From Bacillota bacterium (GTDB lineage: Bacteria; Bacillota; Clostridia; Christensenellales; Aristaeellaceae): a stretch of 21,652 nt of DNA. Where the stretch lies: NCBI GenBank assembly GCA_023459675.1, contig JAEWTC010000168.1:1-21652 (forward strand), given 5' to 3'. Below the pieces are notes generated by a model. It was not told the origin of the DNA. It searched no databases and saw only the letters and a program-made list of their open reading frames with translations. Shown piece after piece: positions 14,592 to 21,652 of the stretch; position 1 is the stretch's first letter, and every line of letters begins with the position of its first letter. The position numbers were made by a program, and so were the translations under genes.

Positions 14592-16187
14592 TTAATGTTT
14601 CAATCTCTTCAGCAAGGGTCTGATATCGTCCAATTTCAGCGTGCCTGCGATCAACGACATGCCGCCGTACGCCGCAATCCCCGCGATGATCAGCCCACCC
14701 GTCACCAAACGGCTTTCCGGCAGGAGGAGCATCAGCAGATAGAGCAGCCCGGCCATCAGCCCTGAAACGAAAAGAGGCTTTACGAAAATATTCCAAGGGT
14801 CCCACTTGAGCTTCGTATACTTGTGGACATAGTACAGGTTTGGTACCATGCTGACTGCATAACATATCAACGAACCGATCGACGCGCCTAGAATGTTGAC
14901 GCTCGGCATGGCGATCAGCGTATAGTTGATCAGCACCTTGAAAAAGACCCCGACCAGCAGCGTGTACATGGGTATCTTCTGTTTGTGCAGGCCCTGGAGA
15001 ATCCCGCTTGTCGCCTGTACCACCGTAAACAAGATGACCGTGAACCCGGAAAACGACAGCAGCTGTGCGGTTTGGTTCAGCGCCTCCGGCGATGAGAATT
15101 TATACACCATTGCGAGAATCGGTTTTGCCAGTATGCTCATGCCAAAGCTGCACGGAAGCCCGATGAGAAACGCCATACGGAGCCCCGCATATGTGCTGCG
15201 GCGAACCGCGTGGTCATCCCCCCGGGCTACGTTTGCGGAAATTGCGGGCACCATGCTCATGGATATGGCCAACGCCAACGCGGTAGGTACGTTGATCAGC
15301 GTGATCACATACCCGGAAAACCGCCCGTACATCGCGCGGGCGTCCTCGCGAAGAAAGCCAGCGCCATCCACAAGCCGGTGCACGATCATACCGGAATCGA
15401 TAAACGACGCCAGGGGAATGATGCACGCGCCGATGGTAATGGGGATCGCAAGGTTTAAAAGATTGCGGTTAATCTGCCGCCAGCGGAGCAGCGGGACCTC
15501 ATCGTTCTGGCGAATCGTATCCAGCGAATACCGCCTGCGGTAATACACGAAAAACATAAAGGCAAGCGCGAATAGTTCGGAAACAGACGTGCCCAACAAC
15601 GCGCCTGCCGCCGCATAACCGATATTGATATCCTCCGGGCCGGTCGCGCCGATCCTGGAACCGAGATATGCCAACGGCAGCGCAATGACGATCTTGCCGA
15701 TCTGTTCGATCAGCTGGCTGATCGCCGTTGGCTTCATATTCTGCTGGCCCTGAATATAACCGCGGAATGCGCTCATGATGCAAACGATGGCGACGGACGG
15801 CGCTATGGCTACGAAGCCTGCCGCCGTCAGCGGATCGCCAACGCGGTCGCTTAAAAACGTCCGCAGCGCGATCATCAGCAGCGTACCGACGATCCCGACA
15901 ATCGTCAGTATAACCAGCGCGTGTTTAAACGTGCGCTTCGTATTGCGGACGTCGCCTTTGGCCAGGTTATAGCTCACAATGCGGCTGATGGCAACCGGAA
16001 GGCCGGCAGAGGAGATGGTCAGCAAAAGATTGTAAGTTGGGAAAACAAGCTGAAACGTACCCAGGCCCTGCTCGCCGATCAGCCAGGCAAGCGGAATTCG
16101 GTACAGCACCGCGATGATTTTGCAGATCAACCCGGTAATCCCCAATACCGTTGCGCCGCCTATAATCGTTTGTTGCTTATCGCTCAC
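14592..16187 (-). CDS. spoVB: SpoVB-like polysaccharide/lipid II flippase (MOP superfamily)
   Basis: This is an integral membrane exporter of the MurJ/SpoVB/Wzx group, 531 residues with about 14 hydrophobic helices. Clear SpoVB-type features are the N-terminal GGATVLGITGLICKIIAV, then GTFQLVFPTYNLLL, AGLPVAISRIVSYNLAKGD and the loop SAFRGYIQGQQNMKPTAISQ (about residues 139-158). SpoVB proteins move lipid-linked precursors across the membrane during spore cortex formation; relatives serve vegetative cell-wall synthesis. The gene starts with GTG, supported by GGGGAGG seven bases upstream, and has its own extended -10 promoter. It precedes mazG, as yabM precedes yabN in B. subtilis. Which lipid-linked substrate it moves cannot be told from the sequence. 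Confidence 0.93.
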   Translation of the reverse strand: MSDKQQTIIGGATVLGITGLICKIIAVLYRIPLAWLIGEQGLGTFQLVFPTYNLLLTISSAGLPVAISRIVSYNLAKGDVRNTKRTFKHALVILTIVGIVGTLLMIALRTFLSDRVGDPLTAAGFVAIAPSVAIVCIMSAFRGYIQGQQNMKPTAISQLIEQIGKIVIALPLAYLGSRIGATGPEDINIGYAAAGALLGTSVSELFALAFMFFVYYRRRYSLDTIRQNDEVPLLRWRQINRNLLNLAIPITIGACIIPLASFIDSGMIVHRLVDGAGFLREDARAMYGRFSGYVITLINVPTALALAISMSMVPAISANVARGDDHAVRRSTYAGLRMAFLIGLPCSFGMSILAKPILAMVYKFSSPEALNQTAQLLSFSGFTVILFTVVQATSGILQGLHKQKIPMYTLLVGVFFKVLINYTLIAMPSVNILGASIGSLICYAVSMVPNLYYVHKYTKLKWDPWNIFVKPLFVSGLMAGLLYLLMLLLPESRLVTGGLIIAGIAAYGGMSLIAGTLKLDDIRPLLKRLKH

Positions 16188-16216
16188 CGGATTGCCTCCC
16201 CGTTTATTTCCTTCCC

Positions 16217-16246
16217 ATTATAACAGATTCGGCGGTTTCTTGGCAG
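16217..16246 (-). promoter_or_regulatory. Promoter for spoVB-mazG-hup
   Basis: On the minus strand there is a perfect TATAAT (16217-16222) with an extended -10 TG (TGTTATAAT). A -35-like CTGCCA (16241-16246; four of six) lies 18 bases upstream of it. The predicted leader is about 23 bases and contains the GGGGAGG before the GTG start. The promoter lies just after the ppiC hairpin. Confidence 0.58.
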
Positions 16247-16256
16247 CACGAATCAA

Positions 16257-16286
16257 GAAGCGCTTCACCTTGCAATGAAGCGCTTC
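16257..16286 (-). terminator. Hairpin after the PpiC lipoprotein gene, probable terminator
   Basis: A perfect 11-base inverted repeat, GAAGCGCTTCA and TGAAGCGCTTC (16257-16267 and 16276-16286), encloses 8 bases and lies 20 bases after the ppiC stop. On the minus strand it is followed by TTGATTCG, a poor uridine run. It probably ends or weakens transcription before the spoVB promoter. Each arm is itself nearly self-complementary. Confidence 0.5.
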
Positions 16287-16305
16287 CAAAAATGATCGGT
16301 TTGCT

Positions 16306-17673
16306 TTAATCGTCAAGCCTGTCAACGTAGGTTTTGGCGTTTGCATCCGCGACCCACTGGTTCACCGTTTCATCATACAGCGTATTCTGTTTGGTTTTCA
16401 GCAGCGCTTCCGAAACCTTGTCGTGGATATCGGCCAGCGGCACCTGACCGTCGGGAAGATCGCTTGCATACTGCACGATGTGGACGCCAACGCCGGAGCG
16501 GAACGGATCGGAGATATCTCCGACGTTCTTCAGCGCCATCGAGGCGTCAAGGAATTCCGTTACATAGGTGGTTAAACCGGCGCAGATCAAGTAACCGTCG
16601 GTCTTCTGCGGTTCCGTTTGCATGCCCGGGTCTTCGCCGTATGCGGCGATCAGCGCGTCAAAGTTTTCACCGGCCGCAATTTTCGCCAACACTTCATCCA
16701 CCTTGGGCTGAACGGCGGAATACGCGGTTTCGGTCAGCGTGCTGATTTGCGTGTTCAGATCGGCAATCTCCGCGTTCAGCGTATCGACCTGCGTCGTAAG
16801 CTCCTCGCGGCTTTGCTTCTGTTCTTCGGTATCGGCAGCCGGATCTTCGGGCAGTTCGCCGATCGCCGTGTTTGTGGCTTCCAGCGACGACTGCTTATCG
16901 GAAAGCTCGGTCTGAAGCGTGCTGAGCGCGGTCTTGTCTTCGTCGCTGATCTTGATCAGCAGGTTTTTCACGTAGCGATAGCCCACCGGCGTGTAGTATA
17001 TAATTGCGCCGCCGCTGACGTCGCTTGCGTACTGCGTGGGCGTGGTCGTATAGGTGGAAATTGCGTTGGCAACTTGATTGTTATACTCGGCTACGATTTC
17101 GTCCTCGGTCACCGCGACGTCCTTCACAATCATATCCTTGAGCTTTTGCATGGAGGCGCTGAGCTTCTCGGTCGCCAGAAGCGTTTCCTTCGTGCCGTAA
17201 CCAAGCTCCTGCATCTTCGTTTCGATTGCGGCGTTCAACTCGTCGCCCGTCAATGCGGTATCGGCGAAGTAGTACGTTTTCACGTTGGAGAGGTTGCTCT
17301 CGTAGGTCGTGTCGACCTTTTCGTTCATCGCCGCCAGCTCTTCCTCGGTAAACTGGTCAAACCCGTTCTCCGCAATTTTCTGCTGCGTTACGGCGTCTTC
17401 AATCAGCGCGGCAACGGCGGAATCGCGGGCAGATTTCAGCGTGTCCGCGTCGGTACGGTCGAAGGTCAAACCGTAGTAACTGTACATGTATTCCTGATAA
17501 CTAAGAACGTTTTCAACCGCCTGTAAAACATCCGCCTTGACGATGGTTTTCCCCGCAACCTCGATGATCACAGTCTGCGCGTCAACCTCGGCATCTTTCA
17601 CGATCAAGCCGCAGCTGGATGTGAAGGCCACGATGAACGCCGTCAGCAGCACGAGTAAAGCGTATTTGCGCAT
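16306..17673 (-). CDS. PpiC/SurA-type peptidyl-prolyl isomerase lipoprotein
   Basis: This is an exported, lipid-anchored foldase similar to PrsA, 455 residues long. The signal peptide LLVLLTAFIVAFTSSC ends at a lipobox with C21 as the lipidated residue. A helical SurA-like chaperone region covers about 40-220. The parvulin-type PpiC domain starts at YRYVKNLLIKI (232-242) and resumes at VDEVLAKIAAGENFDALIAAYGEDP (325-349). It continues through GVGVHIVQYASDL (394-406), where H398 is the usual late histidine. Between the two halves is an insertion of about 70 residues rich in heptad-like Leu, Glu and Gln, probably a coiled-coil hairpin. The ATG at 17673 is preceded by GGGGAG at nine bases and by its own promoter. 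Substrates are unknown; relatives help fold exported proteins. Confidence 0.9.
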   Translation of the reverse strand: MRKYALLVLLTAFIVAFTSSCGLIVKDAEVDAQTVIIEVAGKTIVKADVLQAVENVLSYQEYMYSYYGLTFDRTDADTLKSARDSAVAALIEDAVTQQKIAENGFDQFTEEELAAMNEKVDTTYESNLSNVKTYYFADTALTGDELNAAIETKMQELGYGTKETLLATEKLSASMQKLKDMIVKDVAVTEDEIVAEYNNQVANAISTYTTTPTQYASDVSGGAIIYYTPVGYRYVKNLLIKISDEDKTALSTLQTELSDKQSSLEATNTAIGELPEDPAADTEEQKQSREELTTQVDTLNAEIADLNTQISTLTETAYSAVQPKVDEVLAKIAAGENFDALIAAYGEDPGMQTEPQKTDGYLICAGLTTYVTEFLDASMALKNVGDISDPFRSGVGVHIVQYASDLPDGQVPLADIHDKVSEALLKTKQNTLYDETVNQWVADANAKTYVDRLDD

Positions 17674-17714
17674 AGCGTAGGACTCCCCTTATCTGTCGAT
17701 TTAAACACCAATGC

Positions 17715-17743
17715 ATTATACTGAATTTTTGGCCGGGAAGCAA
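17715..17743 (-). promoter_or_regulatory. Promoter for the PpiC lipoprotein gene
   Basis: On the minus strand there is a perfect TATAAT (17715-17720), 17 bases downstream of TTGCTT (17738-17743; TTG matches consensus). The -35 box begins only two bases after the lepB stop codon, so no room is left for a lepB terminator before it. The predicted leader is about 35-40 bases. Confidence 0.55.
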
Positions 17744-17744
17744 G

Positions 17745-18335
17745 CTATTCTATGCTTCGTATACTGTCAAACGGGAAAAACACAAAGCGGACGTGCCCCT
17801 TGACCTGGTTGCGGGTCAGCGTATCTACGCTGGACGAACGGCTGTCCCGGCTGTTGTCGCGGTTGTCGCCCATTACGAAGTACTCGTCCTCCCCAAGCGT
17901 TCTCGCCGCCATGTTGGCGTAAAAGGGGCTCGCGTTGCGTTCGAGCGTCAGATAGGTTTCCGGCAGCGCCGTACCGTTACGGTATACAACGTTATCCTTG
18001 ATCTCGATCGTGTCCCCGGGAAGGCCGATCAAGCGCTTGACGTAATTCTTGGTGCTTTCCGGATACTTGCAAATAATGACGTCTCCGCTTTGCGGTTCGC
18101 CAACCAGGTAATCGTACTTCGTTACGAACATGATCTCGCGGTCGTGGAGCGTATCCAGCATGCTGCTGCCGTCCACGATGACGGGCTCAAAGATGAACCC
18201 TCGTATGCATAACGCAATCAATACGGCGGCGCCCAAGGTCAGAATCCAGCTGATCGTTTCCTTGATTATCATCTTCTTCTTCTCTTCCGGCGTCATCTCA
18301 GAAAATTTCTTCTTGTCCTGCTTCGGTTTGGCCAT
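17745..18335 (-). CDS. lepB: Signal peptidase I
   Basis: This is the membrane-bound type I signal peptidase that removes signal peptides from secreted proteins. It is 196 residues, of the short Gram-positive (SipS) type with one N-terminal membrane helix (about 29-48) and the catalytic domain outside. The nucleophile is S58 in VDGSSMLDTL and the general base is K100 in NYVKRLIGLPGD. MGDNRDNSRDSR (155-166) is the conserved box E. The highly charged N-terminus (KPKQDKKK) stays in the cytoplasm. The start overlaps the DUF951 stop by one base (TAATG), with AAGGGGG nine bases upstream. The two genes therefore share a transcript. Confidence 0.97.
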   Translation of the reverse strand: MAKPKQDKKKFSEMTPEEKKKMIIKETISWILTLGAAVLIALCIRGFIFEPVIVDGSSMLDTLHDREIMFVTKYDYLVGEPQSGDVIICKYPESTKNYVKRLIGLPGDTIEIKDNVVYRNGTALPETYLTLERNASPFYANMAARTLGEDEYFVMGDNRDNSRDSRSSSVDTLTRNQVKGHVRFVFFPFDSIRSIE

Positions 18336-18574
18336 TATAGCCGTCCCCCTTCAATTCGCATTCTCTCCAATGTTTCCGCCTCCGGTATGGGCCCGGGCTC
18401 CAGTACTTTTTTACGCCGCTTCAAAAAAACAGACCGATCCAACATCACGATTCGGCTGCATCCGAGGCACTTGATCTTGATATCCGCGCCGATCCGAATC
18501 ACTTTCCACCGGTCGCTGCCGCACGGGTGCAGTTTTCGCATCTGAACAATATCGTCCAAACGGATCTCGTCCAT
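18335..18574 (-). CDS. DUF951 family protein
   Basis: This is a small protein of 79 residues of unknown function from the DUF951 (YyzM-like) family of Bacillota. The family core is clear: VQMRKLHPCGSDRWKV (residues 10-25), then GADIKIKCLGCSRIVMLDR (29-47). C18, C36 and C39 suggest a small metal-binding or beta-barrel fold, and the protein resembles nucleic-acid-binding small domains. It carries a C-terminal extension after FLKRRKK that seems longer than in most members. The frame is open upstream to 18679, but that part lies within the gltD terminator and promoter region; the ATG at 18574 with GGGAGG upstream is the true start. It is coupled to lepB by a one-base overlap. No function is proposed. 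Confidence 0.9.
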   Translation of the reverse strand: MDEIRLDDIVQMRKLHPCGSDRWKVIRIGADIKIKCLGCSRIVMLDRSVFLKRRKKVLEPGPIPEAETLERMRIEGGRL

Positions 18575-18608
18575 TGTAACCTCCCGTTTTGCCGCTCGAC
18601 TACGGCAT

Positions 18609-18637
18609 ATTATACATCCGAAGGTATAAAGAAACAA
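18609..18637 (-). promoter_or_regulatory. Promoter for DUF951-lepB
   Basis: On the minus strand there is a perfect TATAAT (18609-18614) and TTGTTT (18632-18637) with a 17-base spacer. The -35 box is also the start of the T-rich tail of the gltBD terminator, so terminator and promoter overlap. The leader would be about 28 bases and contains GGGAGG. Confidence 0.58.
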
Positions 18638-18666
18638 GCTGTCGGCGTTTGAAACACGCCGGCAGC
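18638..18666 (-). terminator. Rho-independent terminator after gltBD
   Basis: Arms of 11 bases (18638-18648 and 18656-18666) with one mismatch enclose a 7-base loop. On the minus strand the stem is followed by TTGTTTCTTTA. It lies 20 bases after the gltD stop, the usual place for an intrinsic terminator. Confidence 0.75.
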
Positions 18667-18686
18667 CTGCAACATTCACAGTTTGT

Positions 18687-20153
18687 TTACTTTTGCATCA
18701 GGTACGCATGGCAGGCCGCCGCGGCTTGCTGGCCCTCGCTGATGGCGCGTACGACAAGGCTCTGCCCCATATGCATATCTCCGGCTACGAATATACCTTC
18801 ATTGCTGGTTGCGAAGTTCTGCGCCGCAATGTTGGTTCTTGGGTCGCGCGTCAGCGAGAACGCATCCGCCAGCGTGTCCTCCGGCCCCAGGAAGCCCATC
18901 GCGAGCACCACGAAATCCGCCTTCCACTTTTTATCGGCGCCCGCAACCGGCTTTGCAGTCATGCGGCCGCTTTCGTCTTTCCCCCATTCGATTTGATCCG
19001 TAACGATATGATCAATCGAACCATCCGCCTTACGGACAATCTCCCGCGCGCTGATGAGGTAATTGCGGGGATCTTTTCCGTACTTGGCGATGGCTTCCTC
19101 CTGCGCGTAATCCACTTTCAGCACACGGGGGTATTCAGGCCACGGATTACTGGCCGCGCGCTGCATGCCGGGCTCGGGCATAATTTCAAACTGCACAACT
19201 GAACGGCAGCCCTGCCTGAGCGCTGTTCCCACGCAATCCGTACCCGTATCGCCGCCGCCCACGATGACGACGTCCTTCCCCTTGGCGTCCAGTTCTCCAG
19301 GCAACTCCATTGCGGGGTTCAGCAGTTTTTTGGTGGCGGTCGTCAGATAATCCACGGCATACGCTACGCCCTTGCCGTCGCGGCCCGGGATGGAAAGGTT
19401 GCGGGGTTTCGTGCTACCGCAGCAAAGCACGATGGCGTCGTTCTCGCCGCGAAGGCTTTCCTGCGATACGTTCACGCCGACGTGCGCGTTCGTAACAAAC
19501 GTAATGCCTTCAAGCCGCATGACGTCCAGGCGGCGCTCGATTACTTGTTTGTCAAGTTTCATATTGGGAATGCCGTACATCAGCAGGCCGCCGATGCGAT
19601 CCTCCCGTTCAAAAACGGTTACGGTATGCCCGAGATGGTTCAAAACATGCGCGGCCGCAAGTCCCGCCGGGCCGGAACCGACGACGGCAACCCGTTTGCC
19701 GGAGCGCTTCTCCGGAAGGCTCGGTTGTATATAGCCGCTGTCAAAGGCATGCTCGATCAGCATCAGCTCGTTTTGACGAATGGTAACCGGCAGCTGATGA
19801 ATACCGCAGGTGCAAGCCCCCTCGCAGGGCGCTGGGCAAACACGCCCGGTGAATTCCGGAAAGCTGTCTGTTCGAAGAAGGCGGTCCACCGCCGCGTTCC
19901 AGTGGTTGCGGTAGAGCAGGTCGTTCCATTCGGGAATCAGGTTGTTCAGCGGACAGCCGGATACCGCGCCCTTCAGCAGTACGCCGGTATGGCAAAACGG
20001 GATGGCGCAATACATGCAGCGCGCAGCCTGCTGTTGTTGATGCTCCGTGGAAAGAACTCCGTGGATTTCGTTCCAGTCGCAAAGCCGCTCCAGCGGATCG
20101 CGGTCAACGGGCAGGTTCCGTTCAAACTCCAAAAATCCCAAGAGCTTACCCAT
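18687..20153 (-). CDS. gltD: Glutamate synthase (NADPH) small subunit
   Basis: This flavoprotein subunit passes electrons from NADPH through FAD and iron-sulfur clusters to the large subunit, for making glutamate from glutamine and 2-oxoglutarate. At 488 residues it is the normal size. The N-terminal cluster domain has CMYCAIPFCHTG (C46, C49, C54) with GCPLNNLIPEWNDL, and CPAPCEGACTCGI (C106, C110, C114, C116). The FAD site is VAVVGSGPAGLAAA (155-168) and the NADPH site is VVIVGGGDTGTDC. GIFVAGDMHMGQSLVV near the end is the usual second FAD motif. AGGAGG lies nine bases before the ATG, and the start overlaps the gltB stop by eight bases. A hairpin terminator follows. Confidence 0.97.
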   Translation of the reverse strand: MGKLLGFLEFERNLPVDRDPLERLCDWNEIHGVLSTEHQQQQAARCMYCAIPFCHTGVLLKGAVSGCPLNNLIPEWNDLLYRNHWNAAVDRLLRTDSFPEFTGRVCPAPCEGACTCGIHQLPVTIRQNELMLIEHAFDSGYIQPSLPEKRSGKRVAVVGSGPAGLAAAHVLNHLGHTVTVFEREDRIGGLLMYGIPNMKLDKQVIERRLDVMRLEGITFVTNAHVGVNVSQESLRGENDAIVLCCGSTKPRNLSIPGRDGKGVAYAVDYLTTATKKLLNPAMELPGELDAKGKDVVIVGGGDTGTDCVGTALRQGCRSVVQFEIMPEPGMQRAASNPWPEYPRVLKVDYAQEEAIAKYGKDPRNYLISAREIVRKADGSIDHIVTDQIEWGKDESGRMTAKPVAGADKKWKADFVVLAMGFLGPEDTLADAFSLTRDPRTNIAAQNFATSNEGIFVAGDMHMGQSLVVRAISEGQQAAAACHAYLMQK

Positions 20154-21652
20154 TGCCGCGCACCTCCTGCTGCTTGAGGGTTCGTTTGTATTCGACGGGC
20201 ATTACCTTCACGAACATCGGCGTCAAAGTTTCCCAGCAATCCAGCATCCGTTTTCCCAAAGGACTGCCGGTGGTCGATACGTGTTTTGCGATCATGTTCT
20301 TTACGAAATCGGCCTCGCCGGGCTCTTCCAGTTTTTCCAGAAGAACCATTTCCTGATTGCACAGGTCTTTGAAGGTACCGTCCTCGTCATACACATAGGC
20401 GATGCCGCCGGACATACCCGCGGCAAAGTTGCGTCCGGTTTTGCCAAGCACCACCGTACGCCCGCCCGTCATATACTCGCAGCCGTGGTCGCCGACGCCC
20501 TCCACTACGGCGTACGCGCCGGAGTTCCGTACGCAGAAGCGTTCGCCGGCAATGCCGCTGACGTATGCCTCCCCGCTTGTCGCGCCATAGAGAGCAACGT
20601 TGCCGATGATGACGTTTTCTTCGGGAAGGAACGTAGTGTTCTCCGGCGGTCGCACGCACAGAACGCCGCCGGAAAGGCCCTTCCCCATATAGTCGTTGCA
20701 GTCTCCACTTAATGTAAACGTAATGCCTTTGGGCAGGAACGCTCCGAAGCTCTGCCCGGCGCTGCCCTGGAAATCAATGTGGATCGTATCGTCCGCCATG
20801 CCGGCCGAACCGAAACGCCGCGTCAGCTCGCTGCCCAAAATCGTTCCCGCGGCACGGTCGGTATTATGGATTTGCAAGGACGCCAGTACGGGATGTTCTC
20901 CCGCGAAGGCAGGCTGCGCGAGCGTTTCCAGTATGCTTTCGTCAAGCGTTTTTCCCAGCGGGTTATGCTGCTTTTCTTTCGCGCAGCGCGGCTGCTCCAT
21001 AAAGTCTTCCGGCGCATACAGGATGGCCGAGAGATCCACCTGTTTATGCTTCCAGTTCTTCAGGTTTTCCGCTTTCCGAAGCTGATCCACCCGCCCGATC
21101 ATCTCATTCACGGTGCGGAAGCCAAGCTCCGCCATGATTTCGCGGAGCTCCTGCGCCACGAAGTGCATGAACGACACCACATATTCCGGCTTTCCCTTGA
21201 ACCGCTTGCGGAGCTCCGGATTCTGCGTAGCTACGCCCGCCGGGCAGCTGTCCAGGTTGCAGACGCGCATCATGATGCAGCCCATCGTTACCAGCGGAAC
21301 GGTCGCAAATCCGAACTCCTCCGCGCCCAACATCGCCGCGATGGCAACGTCCCGCGCCGTCATCAGTTTACCGTCCGTCTCCAGCACCACACGGCTGCGA
21401 AGCTTGTTCATCATCAGCGTTTGATGCGTTTCCGCCAGGCCGAGTTCCCAGGGCAGGCCTGCGTGCTTAATGCTCGAGCGCGGAGATGCGCCGGTGCCGC
21501 CCTCATACCCGCTGATGAGAATCAGGTCGGATAAGCCTTTTGCAACGCCCGCGGCAATCGTGCCCACGCCTGCCTCGGAGACCAGTTTCACGCTGACCCG
21601 CGCCTGCCGGTTGGCGTTTTTCAGGTCGAAAATGAGCTCGGCAAGATCTTCA
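20146..21652 (-). CDS. gltB: Glutamate synthase large subunit (C-terminal third, cut by window edge)
   Basis: This is the C-terminal part of the large glutamate synthase subunit, which carries the FMN-binding synthase domain and the 3Fe-4S cluster. About 500 of an expected 1500 residues are visible. The frame is open to the window edge, where it reads DLKNANRQARVSVKLVSEAG, so the GTG at 21591 is internal and not a start. Visible landmarks are GYEGGTGASPRSSIKHAGLP, LRSRVVLETDGKLMTARDV, the cluster motif CIMMRVCNLDSCPAG (C-x5-C-x4-C), and the long C-terminal GXGXG beta-helix with repeated Gly motifs (for example GNVALYGATSGEAYVSGIAG). The amidotransferase domain lies outside the window. The stop overlaps gltD. 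Confidence 0.96.
   Translation of the reverse strand, partial: EDLAELIFDLKNANRQARVSVKLVSEAGVGTIAAGVAKGLSDLILISGYEGGTGASPRSSIKHAGLPWELGLAETHQTLMMNKLRSRVVLETDGKLMTARDVAIAAMLGAEEFGFATVPLVTMGCIMMRVCNLDSCPAGVATQNPELRKRFKGKPEYVVSFMHFVAQELREIMAELGFRTVNEMIGRVDQLRKAENLKNWKHKQVDLSAILYAPEDFMEQPRCAKEKQHNPLGKTLDESILETLAQPAFAGEHPVLASLQIHNTDRAAGTILGSELTRRFGSAGMADDTIHIDFQGSAGQSFGAFLPKGITFTLSGDCNDYMGKGLSGGVLCVRPPENTTFLPEENVIIGNVALYGATSGEAYVSGIAGERFCVRNSGAYAVVEGVGDHGCEYMTGGRTVVLGKTGRNFAAGMSGGIAYVYDEDGTFKDLCNQEMVLLEKLEEPGEADFVKNMIAKHVSTTGSPLGKRMLDCWETLTPMFVKVMPVEYKRTLKQQEVRGNG

Noticed and set aside
16618..17526. Plus-strand open frame of 302 codons opposite the PpiC gene
   Set aside because: It is antisense to a well-supported lipoprotein gene, and its repetitive Gly/Arg/Val composition comes from the helical sequence on the other strand.
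20779..21534. Plus-strand open frame of 251 codons opposite gltB
   Set aside because: It is an antisense shadow of conserved GltB sequence, rich in His and Arg, with no start signals.

Overview
The window looks like chromosomal DNA from an anaerobic, probably spore-forming member of the Clostridia (Bacillota). The evidence is a clostridial-type Rnf gene set, a SpoVB-like flippase next to a YabN-type MazG and an HU gene, a SpoIID/LytB-family protein, Gram-positive signal peptidase I, a lipoprotein PpiC foldase and a DUF951 protein. Base composition is moderately GC-rich by eye, which would suit a gut lineage such as Christensenellales or Oscillospiraceae, but that placement is a guess. I see no rRNA, tRNA, CRISPR array, insertion sequence or phage gene, and no gene-free stretch longer than 300 bases.

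Layout. Only the left edge is on the + strand: the 3' part of a pseudouridine kinase gene (psuK) overlapping psuG, a pseudouridine salvage pair. It converges with a long run of minus-strand genes. Read in their direction of transcription, from right to left, these are: gltB (cut by the window edge) and gltD, ending in a terminator; DUF951 and lepB; a lipoprotein PpiC foldase with its own promoter; spoVB, mazG and hup, ending in a terminator; a family-6-type DNA glycosylase; rnfC-rnfD-rnfE-rnfA-rnfB-proC-rnhA, tightly packed and probably one operon; and a giant SpoIID/LytB-SH3b cell-wall protein with its own promoter, overlapping trmN6.

Function. GltBD makes glutamate and ProC makes proline. 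The Rnf complex couples ferredoxin:NAD+ electron flow to an ion gradient. LepB, PpiC, SpoVB and the SpoIID-SH3b protein serve the envelope. HU, MazG, RNase HI and the glycosylase serve DNA and nucleotide upkeep.

Most notable points: (1) the rnf cluster lacks rnfG, with rnfD overlapping rnfE directly at an ATGA, while RnfB carries extra C-terminal ferredoxin motifs; (2) a 1238-residue SpoIID-family protein carries about nine SH3b repeats; (3) a coiled-coil-like insertion of about 70 residues splits the PpiC domain; (4) the methylase half of the YabN-type MazG protein has lost its glycine-rich motif; (5) several compact regulatory junctions occur, including a terminator overlapping a promoter and a terminator overlapping the 5' end of the next reading frame.
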